A stretch of 64,000 nucleotides of DNA from an uncultured Aquimarina sp. (lineage in GTDB: Bacteria; Bacteroidota; Bacteroidia; Flavobacteriales; Flavobacteriaceae), in the NCBI GenBank assembly GCA_947500545.1, contig CANMSO010000005.1, positions 1-64,000 of the forward strand. The letters run 5' to 3'. The notes under the pieces were generated by a model, which searched no databases, was not told where the DNA came from, and saw only the letters and a list, made by a program, of their open reading frames with translations. A program made the translations under genes and the position numbers. Numbering within the stretch: the first letter of the stretch is position 1; each line of letters begins with the position of its first letter. Shown piece after piece: positions 43,754 through 52,876 of the stretch.

Positions 43754-46606
43754 TTATTTACTCAAGTACATCTTACGTCTTGAATATAAATCATAAAACT
43801 GATCATCTTTAAGATCATCTATAAACAAGATACTTTCTCCTGTACTCTTCATCTCTGGTCCTAGTTTCTTATTTACATTAGGAAACTTATTGAAAGAAAA
43901 CACGGGTTGTTTGATCGCATATCCATCTAAATGTGGTTTAAAATCAAAATCAGTAACCTTCTTTTCGCCTAGCATCACTTTGGTCGCATAATTTACGTAA
44001 GGTTCTCCGTATGCCTTTGCAATAAAGGGTACTGTCCTAGATGCACGTGGGTTAGCTTCAATGATATACACCATATCATCTTTGATTGCAAATTGAATAT
44101 TGATTAATCCAACAGTATTAAGTGCTAGTGCAATCTTATGCGTATGATCTTTTATCTGTTGCATGACAAACTCACCCAAGTTAAATGGTGGTAAAGTGGC
44201 GTTAGAGTCTCCTGAGTGAATCCCACAAGGCTCAATATGCTCCATAATCCCAATGATATATACATTCTCTCCGTCACAAATAGCATCGGCTTCAGCTTCA
44301 ATAGCGCCATCAAGGTAATGATCAAGAAGTAATTTATTGTTAGGAATTTTACGCAGTAAATCAACGACATGTTCTTCTAATTCCTGCTTGTTAATTACAA
44401 TTTTCATCCCTTGGCCACCAAGAACATAAGAAGGTCTCACCAAAATTGGAAAATCTAATCGATCTGCAACCGCAAGAGCTTCATCTGCCGTTTCGGCAAT
44501 ATCAAATTCTGGATAAGGAATATTATTCTCTTTTAATAATTTAGAGAAATGCCCTCTATCTTCAGCAAGATCCAACGACTGGAAACTAGTACCTATAATT
44601 TTTATTCCGTAACGATCTAATTTCTCTGCAAGTTTAAGCGCCGTTTGCCCACCTAGCTGCACTATGACACCTTCAGGTTTCTCATGTCTTATTATATCAT
44701 ATATATGTTCCCAAAATACTGGTTCAAAATATAACTTATCTGCGGTATCAAAATCGGTAGAAACTGTCTCAGGGTTACAATTAATCATAATCGTTTCGTA
44801 ACCACACTCTGCAGAGGCCAAAACACCATGAACACAACAATAATCAAATTCAATCCCCTGACCTATTCGGTTAGGTCCAGAACCCAAAACAACTACTTTC
44901 TTTTTATCGGTAACTACACTTTCATTAGAAACATACTTTTCCCCTTCTGGTGTCTCTATTTCTGCTTCAAACGTAGAGTAAAAATAAGGAGTTTTAGCCT
45001 TAAACTCGGCCGCACAGGTATCAACAAGCTTATACACTCTTTTTATACCTAGTTCATCTCTTTTATTATAAACTTCACTTTCATAACACCCAACCATATG
45101 TGCTATCTGTCTATCAGCAAAACCTTTCTGCTTAGCTTCCAGAATTAACTCTTTGGTTAATGATTGAATGGTGTATGTAGAAATTTCTTTTTCAAGATTA
45201 TATAATTCTTCATACTGTTTCAAGAACCACATATCAATTTTTGTAATCTCATGTATCCTACTCAAGGGAATTCCCATTTGAATAGCATCATAAATTACAA
45301 ATACACGGTCCCAGCTAGCATAGGTAAGCTTTTCAATAATTGTATCGTAATTCTTATATCCTTTCCCGTCTGCTCCAAGTCCGTTTCTCTTTATTTCTAA
45401 AGATTGCGTTGCTTTGTGCAAAGCTTCCTGGAAAGATCTACCAATAGCCATTACTTCTCCCACAGATTTCATCTGAAGCCCAAGTGTACGATCAGAGCCT
45501 TCGAACTTATCAAAATTCCATCTCGGAATTTTTACAATCACATAATCAAGAGAAGGCTCAAATAATGCCGATGTTGATTTCGTAATTTGATTATCTAATT
45601 CATCCAGACTATATCCTATTGCCAGTTTTGCCGCAATCTTTGCAATTGGATATCCAGTTGCTTTTGATGCTAATGCAGAAGATCTGGATACTCTTGGGTT
45701 TATTTCAATTGCGATTATATCTTCTTTTTCATCAGGACTAACTGCGAATTGCACGTTACATCCACCAGCAAAATCTCCTATACTACGCATCATATGGATA
45801 GCCATATCTCGCATGCGCTGAAATGTTTTATCACTAAGTGTCATAGCCGGTGCTACGGTAATAGAATCTCCCGTATGGATTCCCATTGGATCCATATTTT
45901 CTATAGTACAGATAATAACTACATTATCGTTATTATCTCTCAATAATTCCAGCTCATATTCTTTCCACCCGATTAATGCTTTATCAATCATTACCTCATG
46001 GATAGGTGAAATTTCCAAACCTCGAGTCAATAATTCATCAAAATCTTCTTCTTTATAAACAATTGAAGCTCCTGCTCCTCCTAATGTGTATGAAGCCCTT
46101 ATTACCAAAGGAAATCCAAACTCTTGAGCAATCTCTTTACCCTTTAGATATGAGTTAGCCGTAGCTTGAGGCGCCATGCCAATACCTATTTTTAGCATTA
46201 ACTCTCTAAACTGTTCTCTATCTTCAGTAATATTTATGGCGTCAATATCGACACCTATAATCTCTACGTCAAAATCTTTCCAAATACCTTTCTCATCTGC
46301 TTCAATACAGAGATTTAATGCGGTTTGCCCTCCCATAGTGGGCAATACTGCATCAATTTGAGGGTGCTCCTTAAGAATTCCAATTATTGATTTGGTGTTT
46401 AAGGGTTTAAGGTATACATGATCCGCCATAGAAGGATCTGTCATAATGGTTGCAGGATTCGAGTTTATCAAAATGGTTTCTATCCCATCCTCTCTTAGAG
46501 ATCTTAAAGCTTGCGTACCAGAATAATCAAATTCGCATGCTTGTCCTATTACAATTGGTCCGGACCCAATAATTAATATACTTTTAAGTTTTTCGTTTTT
46601 AGGCAT
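43754..46606 (-). CDS. carB: Carbamoyl-phosphate synthase large subunit, lacking allosteric domain
   Basis: Makes carbamoyl phosphate from bicarbonate, ammonia and two ATP for pyrimidine and arginine synthesis. Two ATP-grasp halves are visible. The first half starts with ILIIGSGPIVIGQACEFDYS; the second, from about residue 560, with VVVLGSGPNRIGQGIEFDYC. The protein has 950 residues against 1073 in E. coli, ending just after the second half (KLGPEMKSTGES, then about 25 residues). The C-terminal allosteric domain that binds UMP and ornithine in E. coli is therefore absent. The small subunit carA is not in the window. It lies downstream of rpmH, behind that gene's terminator. Confidence 0.95.
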   Translation of the reverse strand: MPKNEKLKSILIIGSGPIVIGQACEFDYSGTQALRSLREDGIETILINSNPATIMTDPSMADHVYLKPLNTKSIIGILKEHPQIDAVLPTMGGQTALNLCIEADEKGIWKDFDVEIIGVDIDAINITEDREQFRELMLKIGIGMAPQATANSYLKGKEIAQEFGFPLVIRASYTLGGAGASIVYKEEDFDELLTRGLEISPIHEVMIDKALIGWKEYELELLRDNNDNVVIICTIENMDPMGIHTGDSITVAPAMTLSDKTFQRMRDMAIHMMRSIGDFAGGCNVQFAVSPDEKEDIIAIEINPRVSRSSALASKATGYPIAKIAAKLAIGYSLDELDNQITKSTSALFEPSLDYVIVKIPRWNFDKFEGSDRTLGLQMKSVGEVMAIGRSFQEALHKATQSLEIKRNGLGADGKGYKNYDTIIEKLTYASWDRVFVIYDAIQMGIPLSRIHEITKIDMWFLKQYEELYNLEKEISTYTIQSLTKELILEAKQKGFADRQIAHMVGCYESEVYNKRDELGIKRVYKLVDTCAAEFKAKTPYFYSTFEAEIETPEGEKYVSNESVVTDKKKVVVLGSGPNRIGQGIEFDYCCVHGVLASAECGYETIMINCNPETVSTDFDTADKLYFEPVFWEHIYDIIRHEKPEGVIVQLGGQTALKLAEKLDRYGIKIIGTSFQSLDLAEDRGHFSKLLKENNIPYPEFDIAETADEALAVADRLDFPILVRPSYVLGGQGMKIVINKQELEEHVVDLLRKIPNNKLLLDHYLDGAIEAEADAICDGENVYIIGIMEHIEPCGIHSGDSNATLPPFNLGEFVMQQIKDHTHKIALALNTVGLINIQFAIKDDMVYIIEANPRASRTVPFIAKAYGEPYVNYATKVMLGEKKVTDFDFKPHLDGYAIKQPVFSFNKFPNVNKKLGPEMKSTGESILFIDDLKDDQFYDLYSRRKMYLSK

Positions 46607-46648
46607 GTAGTAAACGTATTGCGGTTTTGGTATTTTTCTATTAGATAT

Positions 46649-46680
46649 AAAAAAAGGCGTTACTGATAAAGTAACACCTT
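46649..46680 (-). terminator. Terminator between rpmH and carB
   Basis: Minus-strand RNA can form AAGGTGTTACT/AGTAACGCCTT (46680-46670 with 46664-46654, one G-U pair) followed by a T run. It probably ends most rpmH transcripts before carB. Confidence 0.8.
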
Positions 46681-46704
46681 AATATTTTTAACACGAATAA
46701 ATCA

Positions 46705-46863
46705 TTAGTGCTTATGTCTTAACTCTGAGGAAACAGATAGCTTTTTTCTCCCTTTCGCTCTTCTACGAGCCAACACCTTTCTTCCGTTCACAGAAGCCAT
46801 ACGCTCTCTAAAACCGTGTTTGTTTTTTCTCTTTCTTTTCGATGGTTGAAACGTTCTTTTCAT
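46705..46863 (-). CDS. rpmH: 50S ribosomal protein bL34
   Basis: A 52-residue, very basic ribosomal protein, found by reading the gap on the minus strand. It begins [18 protein letters not shown] and continues [19 protein letters not shown], the classic bL34 sequence with an eight-residue C-terminal tail ending in RHKH. ATG at 46863, TAA at 46705. A textbook promoter lies 75-105 bases upstream and a terminator follows. The order rpmH then carB is common in Flavobacteriaceae. Confidence 0.97.
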   Translation of the reverse strand: MKRTFQPSKRKRKNKHGFRERMASVNGRKVLARRRAKGRKKLSVSSELRHKH

Positions 46864-46937
46864 TGCTATCTATCTTTATAAATCTTCTTGAAATATCTAA
46901 TTTAATCTCCTTGGGCGTCGTTCCCCAAAACTGCGGG

Positions 46938-46967
46938 CAAATATACAAAGAGTTTTTACTTTGACAA
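46938..46967 (-). promoter_or_regulatory. Promoter of rpmH
   Basis: Minus-strand TTG (46967-46965) and TATATTTG (46945-46938) are separated by exactly 19 bases, a full Bacteroidota vegetative promoter. It gives an untranslated leader of about 70 bases before rpmH. Confidence 0.85.
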
Positions 46968-47001
46968 ACCCAAATATCAAAATATTTTTATTTGTTTTTA
47001 T

Positions 47002-47009
47002 TACCTTTG
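47002..47009 (+). promoter_or_regulatory. Probable -7 box of the TPR membrane protein gene
   Basis: TACCTTTG lies 26 bases before the ATG at 47036 and fits TAnnTTTG. It is back to back with the rpmH promoter. Confidence 0.55.
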
Positions 47010-47035
47010 CCCGGACATAAAAATAAAACAATTCA

Positions 47036-47551
47036 ATGTACAATAAAAATATAAAATTAGTAATTGCAATATTAATTATTGGAGTAGCCGTATGGCAGAT
47101 GATAGAAGGGTATATAGGCAACGGTATAATGCTTATTCTGCTGTCAGTAATTTTTGTTTTTTTATATTTTAAAAATGAATTTATTCTTCTTGCATTCTTA
47201 AGATTGCGGAAACAAGATTTTGAAGGCGCAAAAAAGTGGCTGAATAGAATTAAGAACCCTGAAAGCGCACTGACCACAAAACAACAGGGATATTACAATT
47301 ATCTTTTTGGTATCATGTTATCTCAAACCAATATAACACAAGCAGAAAAATATCTTAAAAAAGCTATTAAACTAGGGCTTTCAATGAATCAAGATCTTGC
47401 AGTTGCAAAACTAAATCTTGCTGGTATTGCAATGACAAAACGAAGAAAAAGAGAAGCACAAATGCTACTTACTGAAGCCAAAAAGCTAGACAAGCATAAT
47501 ATGCTAAAAGATCAAATTGCCATGATGAAGCAACAAATGAAAAAGATTTAG
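47036..47551 (+). CDS. Membrane protein with TPR-like helices
   Basis: A 171-residue protein. Two membrane helices fill residues 8-50 (LVIAILIIGVAVWQMIEG, GIMLILLSVIFVFLYF). The cytoplasmic rest is helical with tetratricopeptide-like repeats: GYYNYLFGIMLSQTNITQAE with KYLKKAIKLGL, and AVAKLNLAGIAMTKRRKREA. Its N-terminal part resembles DUF2892-type membrane hairpins. It is a frequent divergent neighbour of rpmH in flavobacteria; function unknown. Confidence 0.75.
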   Translation: MYNKNIKLVIAILIIGVAVWQMIEGYIGNGIMLILLSVIFVFLYFKNEFILLAFLRLRKQDFEGAKKWLNRIKNPESALTTKQQGYYNYLFGIMLSQTNITQAEKYLKKAIKLGLSMNQDLAVAKLNLAGIAMTKRRKREAQMLLTEAKKLDKHNMLKDQIAMMKQQMKKI

Positions 47552-47701
47552 GCACACTAATTGATCTCACTATTACGTTATGTAAAAAGTTATTGACTAA
47601 TAAAAGACTTTTAAATAGCCTACCAGAAAGTATAAGTTTTGGTAGCAAAAACTGTTTTTTAGAAGACTTTATAGTACTTTAGCGATTGTAATTATTTTGT
47701 A

Positions 47702-48544
47702 ATGAGGAAAATATTAATACTGGGAATACTCTTTTCATTCTATGGCAATTTGTTTGCTCAGCAGGAAGTAAGAATCCCATTTTCAGCGGCTATATCTGCA
47801 CATATTGTAAAATATAATCAACGAATTGATGATGCATATCAAGAAAAAGACCTTGAACGTGCCGAGTTTTTATTTGATTCATTGGTGACTAACCATCTTA
47901 ATGGGACGTACATGGATAATTTCAGTGTAAATCCATTAAAAGGCGAACCGATCAAACTGCGAGATTACGAAAAACATCTATTCCTTATAACTTCTGCAGC
48001 ATGGTGTGTTCCTGGAATTGGAGAAATTCCTGCACTTAATGATCTGGCAGACCGATTTCATGATCAAATCGATTTTGTAGTTTTATTTTGGGACACGAAA
48101 GAAAACTTGAAAGAAAAAGTAAAAGAATACAGTGAAAACATACAATTAGTTTATGTAAACGAAAAAACTAATCAGGATTCTTATATCATAAATAAACTTA
48201 AGCATGCTTTAGGTTTCCCTATGACGTACTTTATGGATGAAGAAAAGAAACTTCTAAATATCCAAAAAGTAGTGACGCATCACTCTAGTGAAACCTTAAC
48301 CAACTCATACACTATACACTTCAATTCACTTTCAAAAGGTGTTTCTCTTCTTATTGCTGACCTAGATGCAAAAGGTTTATTAGATAAAGACGCAGAAACG
48401 GAACTAACCGAAGAGAAAAAGAACGAAAAAACCGATGAAAGAGATGCCGACGGACGTACTGAAGAGGAACGAAGGATAGATGAAGAATATGAGCGATATA
48501 AGCGAGAAAAAGATTCTTTAAACAGTAGAAAAGACAATAATTAA
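47702..48544 (+). CDS. Secreted thioredoxin-like protein lacking the second active-site cysteine
   Basis: A 280-residue exported protein with signal peptide RKILILGILFSFYGNLFAQ. Residues about 80-215 resemble the TlpA/redoxin type thioredoxin fold: a redox loop SAAWCVPGIGEIPALNDL, a central strand QIDFVVLFWDT and the cis-proline strand ALGFPMTYFMDEE. The usual CxxC reads CVPG, so only one cysteine is present and a normal disulfide exchange cycle is not possible. The last 50 residues form a highly charged Glu/Lys/Arg helix. A monothiol, structural or peroxiredoxin-like role are options. Confidence 0.7.
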   Translation: MRKILILGILFSFYGNLFAQQEVRIPFSAAISAHIVKYNQRIDDAYQEKDLERAEFLFDSLVTNHLNGTYMDNFSVNPLKGEPIKLRDYEKHLFLITSAAWCVPGIGEIPALNDLADRFHDQIDFVVLFWDTKENLKEKVKEYSENIQLVYVNEKTNQDSYIINKLKHALGFPMTYFMDEEKKLLNIQKVVTHHSSETLTNSYTIHFNSLSKGVSLLIADLDAKGLLDKDAETELTEEKKNEKTDERDADGRTEEERRIDEEYERYKREKDSLNSRKDNN

Positions 48545-48567
48545 ATATTAGTCTGAAGTTGTTTTTA

Positions 48568-48936
48568 TTATTTTCCGAAGATCATTTTAATAGCTACGAG
48601 TAAAAGAACGCCTCCAAATATTTTTTTGAGTATAACTTGATTAATAGAAATTGCTAGTTTACTACCTAAGTAGCCTCCGATAATAAATGTAATTGCTATA
48701 ATCGCAGCATACTTCCAATTAACATACCCTTCCTGATAATAATTATAAGCAGCCAATAGTGTTACAGGAACTGCCAAAACGGCTAAACTTGTACCTTGCG
48801 CATGATGCTGAGAGAAGTTTAACCATAATATCATAAGAGGAATCATAATAACGCTACCCCCTATCCCCAAAGTCCCGCTAAAGAACCCTGCCAATAAACC
48901 AATTAAAACTAAAGAAATAAGCAACGTTGCATTCAT
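48568..48936 (-). CDS. Half-size TSUP (TauE/SafE) membrane protein
   Basis: A 122-residue inner-membrane protein with about four helices. It carries one TauE/SafE repeat: GLLAGFFSGTLGIGGSVIMI at residues 14-33, then HHAQGTSLAVLAVPVTLLAA, and a second helix pair with GGYLGSKLAISI. Full TSUP transporters have two such repeats in about 250 residues, so this one probably acts as a dimer. Proposed substrates of the family are sulfite or organosulfonates; the actual substrate here is unknown. Confidence 0.88.
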   Translation of the reverse strand: MNATLLISLVLIGLLAGFFSGTLGIGGSVIMIPLMILWLNFSQHHAQGTSLAVLAVPVTLLAAYNYYQEGYVNWKYAAIIAITFIIGGYLGSKLAISINQVILKKIFGGVLLLVAIKMIFGK

Positions 48937-49072
48937 TTGGTAACGATTTTTTAGATAAAAACTGCATGAATAAGCACTTATCTATCGGGTACCATTGACC
49001 CAATAAAACTTATACTACTTCATAAGAAGCAGCTAACTTAGCTAAAATATATCTGAAATAAGAAAAAAACTA

Positions 49073-50020
49073 TTACTGTCCTACTCCTGATTTGTAGTAG
49101 CCTTCTCTAGGAATTTTGATAAGATATTCTTTACCCGTGGTATTATTTAAATGTGCTTCTCTAAGCCAAGGGTTATGCAACTTCAAAATCTTATAATTTA
49201 TATCATATTGCTTTACAAACTCTGTAAAATCCGGAATTTGTTCATCTACTAACACATTAAAAGTCGGGATGTGTTTATATAAATCTTCCTCCGCAAAATT
49301 GAAACCATATTTTTTCGGATTACTAATAATCTCCTTTACTGCCACTATTCTAAATACATATCTACCAGTTTCTTCACCTAACAGAAGATCATAATATGAA
49401 TTTACATTTTGTTTTTCTAAACGTCTAATCACACCAGATCGCCCAGCATTATAAGCTGCGGCCGCAAGCGTCCAAGAACCTAATTTTTCTTTGGCACTTT
49501 TAAGATATTTACAAGCTACTCTTGTAGATTTTTCTATATGATAGCGTTCATCAACATTTTGATTTACTTCTAATCCATATTCTTTTGCCGTTCCCTTTAA
49601 TATTTGCCAAAATCCTGTTGCCCTAGCCGGAGAAACAGCTTGAGTCAAACTACTTTCAATAACTGCGAGATATTTAAAATCTTCTGGCACACCTTGTTCT
49701 TTCAGGATAGGTTCTATAATTGGGAAATATTTATTAGCTCTCTTAAAAAGAAGTAAGCCATTGGACTGCCAATAGGTGTTTACCAATAATTCTCTATCCA
49801 TTCGTTCTCTAATATCAGGATTCCCTATGGGAACAAGTTCTCCCGCAAAATTGAGATTATCAGGCATAGGAATTGCATAGACATTATAGTCATTTATTAA
49901 CTTATCTTCTAATACTTCTTGTGCTGGAGTTTTTTGAGGGGTATCCTGGGTGGCATTAACCAAAATTCCAAACGTGAATAATACGCCTAGAAAAACTAAA
50001 ACTTTTTTAATCGCTTTCAT
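49073..50020 (-). CDS. Secreted lytic transglycosylase (SLT domain)
   Basis: Peptidoglycan-cleaving enzyme of 315 residues with signal peptide KKVLVFLGVLFTFGILVNA. The SLT catalytic domain covers about residues 100-240. The catalytic Glu is in FKYLAVIESSLTQAVSP, followed by ATGFWQILKGTAKEYGLEVN and SWTLAAAAYNAGRSGVIRR, the AYNAG motif of the family. No LysM domain follows, unlike MltD, although about 70 further residues are present. It is in the same direction as the TSUP gene downstream, with about 130 bases between them. Confidence 0.92.
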   Translation of the reverse strand: MKAIKKVLVFLGVLFTFGILVNATQDTPQKTPAQEVLEDKLINDYNVYAIPMPDNLNFAGELVPIGNPDIRERMDRELLVNTYWQSNGLLLFKRANKYFPIIEPILKEQGVPEDFKYLAVIESSLTQAVSPARATGFWQILKGTAKEYGLEVNQNVDERYHIEKSTRVACKYLKSAKEKLGSWTLAAAAYNAGRSGVIRRLEKQNVNSYYDLLLGEETGRYVFRIVAVKEIISNPKKYGFNFAEEDLYKHIPTFNVLVDEQIPDFTEFVKQYDINYKILKLHNPWLREAHLNNTTGKEYLIKIPREGYYKSGVGQ

Positions 50021-50083
50021 TACTGTAAGTAGGTTTTATTGGGGGATAAAATTTTATTTTACAATATAACGTAAAAAGTTAGA

Positions 50084-50755
50084 CTAATGCAAGTTATCAT
50101 TAATTATTTCAGGTAAATGTTTATTAAACCACTTCGCTCGATTTACGATCATTACGTGAGTTCCTTTATCTACTTTAATGCAATTTTTAATATTCGAAAT
50201 CGGAAAAACAATATCCTTATCCCCATGGATATGAACCAATCCTTCGGGGCATTCTTCTTGATTCCAACACACCATATTTTCAATTGCCCAATCTAAGTAT
50301 GTTTTATCATTTACAGATAAATACTTTTGATACATAGCCGCTCTTTTCTTTGCAAAATCACCAAAAGCAAGTTTTTCCCAATTATCAATTTTAGAAACCA
50401 AAGACGTAGGAAGTAATTTGTACATTCCCGTCTTACGAGCTATTACCATGCGCTTTGGCAATTCATGCTTATTTTTTACACTAGAGATAATTATCAACTT
50501 TTTCACTTCCAGATACTTACTCATCTCCTGCACTATCACACCTCCAAATGAGACTCCTATCAAAACAGGGTTTTTATGCTTAATTTCTTCACACATACGT
50601 TTCGCATATGCAGCAATAGGTTCCTTTTTGTTTGGAATTTTCCAGGGGACTGTATAGGTCAAAAACCGATCCTTTGGTAGGTCGATATATTCAAAAATAG
50701 AAGCGTCGGCTGCCATTCCTGGTATAAAGTAAACATGGTTAACTTCCTGCGACAT
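50084..50755 (-). CDS. Alpha/beta hydrolase
   Basis: A 223-residue hydrolase starting best at the ATG at 50755, which gives MSQEVNHVYFIPGMAADASI. A longer open frame to 50815 overlaps the opposing promoter and adds an unlikely N-terminus. The nucleophile elbow reads GVSFGG (Ser), the oxyanion strand is VYFIPGMA, and a late DKDIVFPI plus KGTHVMI supply the likely Asp and His. There is no signal peptide. The substrate is unknown. Confidence 0.85.
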   Translation of the reverse strand: MSQEVNHVYFIPGMAADASIFEYIDLPKDRFLTYTVPWKIPNKKEPIAAYAKRMCEEIKHKNPVLIGVSFGGVIVQEMSKYLEVKKLIIISSVKNKHELPKRMVIARKTGMYKLLPTSLVSKIDNWEKLAFGDFAKKRAAMYQKYLSVNDKTYLDWAIENMVCWNQEECPEGLVHIHGDKDIVFPISNIKNCIKVDKGTHVMIVNRAKWFNKHLPEIINDNLH

Positions 50756-50799
50756 AGGTATTTTAACAGTGGGGGTTACGTTTAAAACTCTAATTTTCT

Positions 50800-50807
50800 T
50801 ATCTTTG
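50800..50807 (+). promoter_or_regulatory. Probable promoter -7 box for the GNAT gene at 51037
   Basis: TATCTTTG on the plus strand fits TAnnTTTG and is divergent from the alpha/beta hydrolase. It would give the next plus-strand gene an untranslated leader of roughly 220 bases. Confidence 0.55.
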
Positions 50808-50882
50808 CACTTCAAAATTATAGTATTCCTTTTTTAGAAAAAAGGAAATATTGAGTTAAATTTTGATAAAAGGGAATTTTCA

Positions 50883-50966
50883 ACTAACAAATCTTAGTTA
50901 GGTTACTTTAAATTAACACCATAAATCTGTGGACAGAATATGTGGTGTTTATGAAACTGACCTAAC
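50883..50966 (+). promoter_or_regulatory. Structured leader with competing stems
   Basis: Nested pairings: outer GTTAGGTTA/TGACCTAAC (50897-50905 with 50958-50966, one G-U), middle AACACCA/TGGTGTT (50915-50921 with 50943-50949) and inner CTGT/ACAG (50927-50930 with 50933-50936). GTTAG can pair instead with CTAAC at 50883-50887, so two exclusive folds are possible. This is the layout of an attenuator or riboswitch, but no known class is recognised. Confidence 0.4.
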
Positions 50967-51036
50967 CAATAAAGATTGTTTGATTATTAGGGTAGTCCCC
51001 TTATTAATGATTTAATTACCTCATAATTTTAAAAAT

Positions 51037-51348
51037 ATGGAGAACATGAGTGATGTTGAATTAGAAATCATAGATAATGAATTTCTAAGACAATTCGAAA
51101 CTACAATCGCAGGTCAAAAAGCTAAAATTGAGTACGCTCTTCAGGAAAGAAAAATTTTCCTAACCAAACTCATAATGAGTGAGGAACACTTAGAGAAAGG
51201 GTATGAACAGGATTTTATTATTGCAGTATTTAATGTAATTCAAGATCGCAATATAAGATTAGTACCTACAAGTCCTATAATTGCTAAGTTTATGCGCAAA
51301 AATAGGCGGAAATACAAAGATTTACTACCTGTAGGAATCAATATATAG
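51037..51348 (+). CDS. Small GNAT-like (YjdJ-type) acetyltransferase
   Basis: A 103-residue protein matching the pattern of the short YjdJ-type N-acetyltransferases. An N-terminal strand and turn (NEFLRQFETTIAGQKAKIEY) precedes a helix pair, and the C-terminal strand IRLVPTSPIIAKFMRK aligns with the family's vPxCpfv..yi.rh region. The acetyl-CoA loop, usually (R/Q)GxG, reads EKGYEQD and is poorly kept, so catalysis is uncertain. It has a long leader with potential RNA structure and ends at a terminator shared with mtaB. Confidence 0.72.
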   Translation: MENMSDVELEIIDNEFLRQFETTIAGQKAKIEYALQERKIFLTKLIMSEEHLEKGYEQDFIIAVFNVIQDRNIRLVPTSPIIAKFMRKNRRKYKDLLPVGINI

Positions 51349-51367
51349 TATCTGAATTCTAACGAAT

Positions 51368-51401
51368 AAAAAAAAATCTGCATGATACATGCAGATTTTT
51401 T
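51368..51401. terminator. Bidirectional terminator between GNAT gene and mtaB
   Basis: Stem AATCTGCATG/CATGCAGATT around the loop ATA, flanked by an A run and a T run, so it works for both converging genes. Confidence 0.88.
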
Positions 51402-51413
51402 TTATTCATAATG

Positions 51414-52742
51414 TCATGCTTTTATACCCTCTGGCACAAAATCAAATCGTACCATCCCATCATCATCAATATCTTTCAAATTAACTTTATGTAATGTGTT
51501 TACATAAGATGGATTCCAGGGCATTTTTACTTTAACATAATTCTCTGTAAACCCATGTATATATCCTTCTTTATTTTCAGATTCAAACAAAACTGTTCTC
51601 TCTGTCCCCAATTGTCCTTCGTAAAATGCTCTTCTCTTTTTTGCAGATAATCCGCGAAGCATTTTACTTCTTTTTTTTCGAACATTAAGAGGGACAACGC
51701 CATCTAAATCTGCTGCAATTGTATTATCTCTTTCAGAATACGTAAACACATGAAGATATGAAATATCTAATTCTGAAAGAAAGTTATAGGTATCTAAAAA
51801 ATGATCATCGGTTTCACCAGGAAAACCAACAATAACATCAACCCCAATACACGCATGAGGCATCACTTCTTTTATTTTATTAACACGATCTACATACAAG
51901 TTAGTAAGATATCTTCTTCGCATTAGCTTAAGGATTTCATCATTACCAGACTGCAACGGAATATGAAAATGCGGAACAAATGTCCTTGAACCCGCAACAA
52001 AATCTATAGTTTCATTTTTCAATAGGTTAGGTTCTATCGAAGATATTCTCAAACGCTCTATTCCTTCTACCTGATCTAATGCTTGTACTAGTTCAAAAAA
52101 AGTATGCTCGTGCTTCTTGTTTCCAAACTCACCTTTACCATAATCACCAATATTCACTCCCGTAAGTACAATTTCTTTAATTCCTTTCTCAGAGATTTCC
52201 TTAGCATTTGTTAACACGTTACTTAATGTATCACTACGCGAAATACCTCTTGCCAATGGAATAGTACAATACGTGCATTTGTAATCGCACCCGTCCTGCA
52301 CTTTTAAAAATGCTCTAGTACGATCTCCTATCGAGTAGCTTCCCACGTAAAAATCAGCATCTTCAATTTCACAAGAATGCACCTCGCCATACTCATTTTT
52401 AGAAAGGTCATTAATGTAATCTGTGATCTTAAACTTCTCTGTAGCCCCAAGCACCAAATCCACCCCATCTACGGCGACCAACTCTTCAGGCTTTAACTGG
52501 GCATAACAGCCAACAGCTGCTACAAAGGCATCTGGATTACTCTTTTGAGCCTGTTTTACAATAGTTTTAAATCTCTTATCTGCATTTTCAGTAACAGAAC
52601 ATGTGTTGATTACATAAATATCTGCATTTTCAGAGAAATCTACACGATCAAAGCCTTCATCAGTAAAATTTCTGGCTATAGTAGAGGTTTCTGAAAAATT
52701 CAGTTTACAACCTAATGTATAAAATGCGACTTTTTTTCTCAT
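51414..52742 (-). CDS. mtaB: tRNA t6A37 methylthiotransferase MtaB
   Basis: Radical-SAM enzyme that adds a methylthio group to t6A at position 37 of tRNAs, 442 residues from the ATG at 52742, which gives the family start MRKKVAFYTLGCKLNFSETS. In-frame ATGs upstream (52757, 52796) are possible. Order: UPF0004 domain with cysteines in TLGCKLN, INTCSVT and VGCYAQL (second iron-sulfur site); radical-SAM motif CDYKCTYC (CxxxCxxC); barrel with VDVIVGFPGETDDHF; C-terminal TRAM-like region. A promoter box TATATTTG lies at 52845-52852. It is divergent from the peptide-binding lipoprotein gene. Confidence 0.95.
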   Translation of the reverse strand: MRKKVAFYTLGCKLNFSETSTIARNFTDEGFDRVDFSENADIYVINTCSVTENADKRFKTIVKQAQKSNPDAFVAAVGCYAQLKPEELVAVDGVDLVLGATEKFKITDYINDLSKNEYGEVHSCEIEDADFYVGSYSIGDRTRAFLKVQDGCDYKCTYCTIPLARGISRSDTLSNVLTNAKEISEKGIKEIVLTGVNIGDYGKGEFGNKKHEHTFFELVQALDQVEGIERLRISSIEPNLLKNETIDFVAGSRTFVPHFHIPLQSGNDEILKLMRRRYLTNLYVDRVNKIKEVMPHACIGVDVIVGFPGETDDHFLDTYNFLSELDISYLHVFTYSERDNTIAADLDGVVPLNVRKKRSKMLRGLSAKKRRAFYEGQLGTERTVLFESENKEGYIHGFTENYVKVKMPWNPSYVNTLHKVNLKDIDDDGMVRFDFVPEGIKA

Positions 52743-52844
52743 AAAACTATTTGTCATTTCGGCAACGGCAGAAATCTCTTTATATTTACCCTTCATTTAA
52801 ACTCAACAAAGAATTGAGCTATTCAGTAATAAATTTTAAGGCTG

Positions 52845-52852
52845 CAAATATA
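52845..52852 (-). promoter_or_regulatory. Probable -7 box of mtaB
   Basis: The minus strand reads TATATTTG about 100 bases before the ATG at 52742 (about 50 before the alternative 52796). It fits TAnnTTTG. Confidence 0.55.
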
Positions 52853-52876
52853 CCAACAATAATTCGTTTACTAAAA

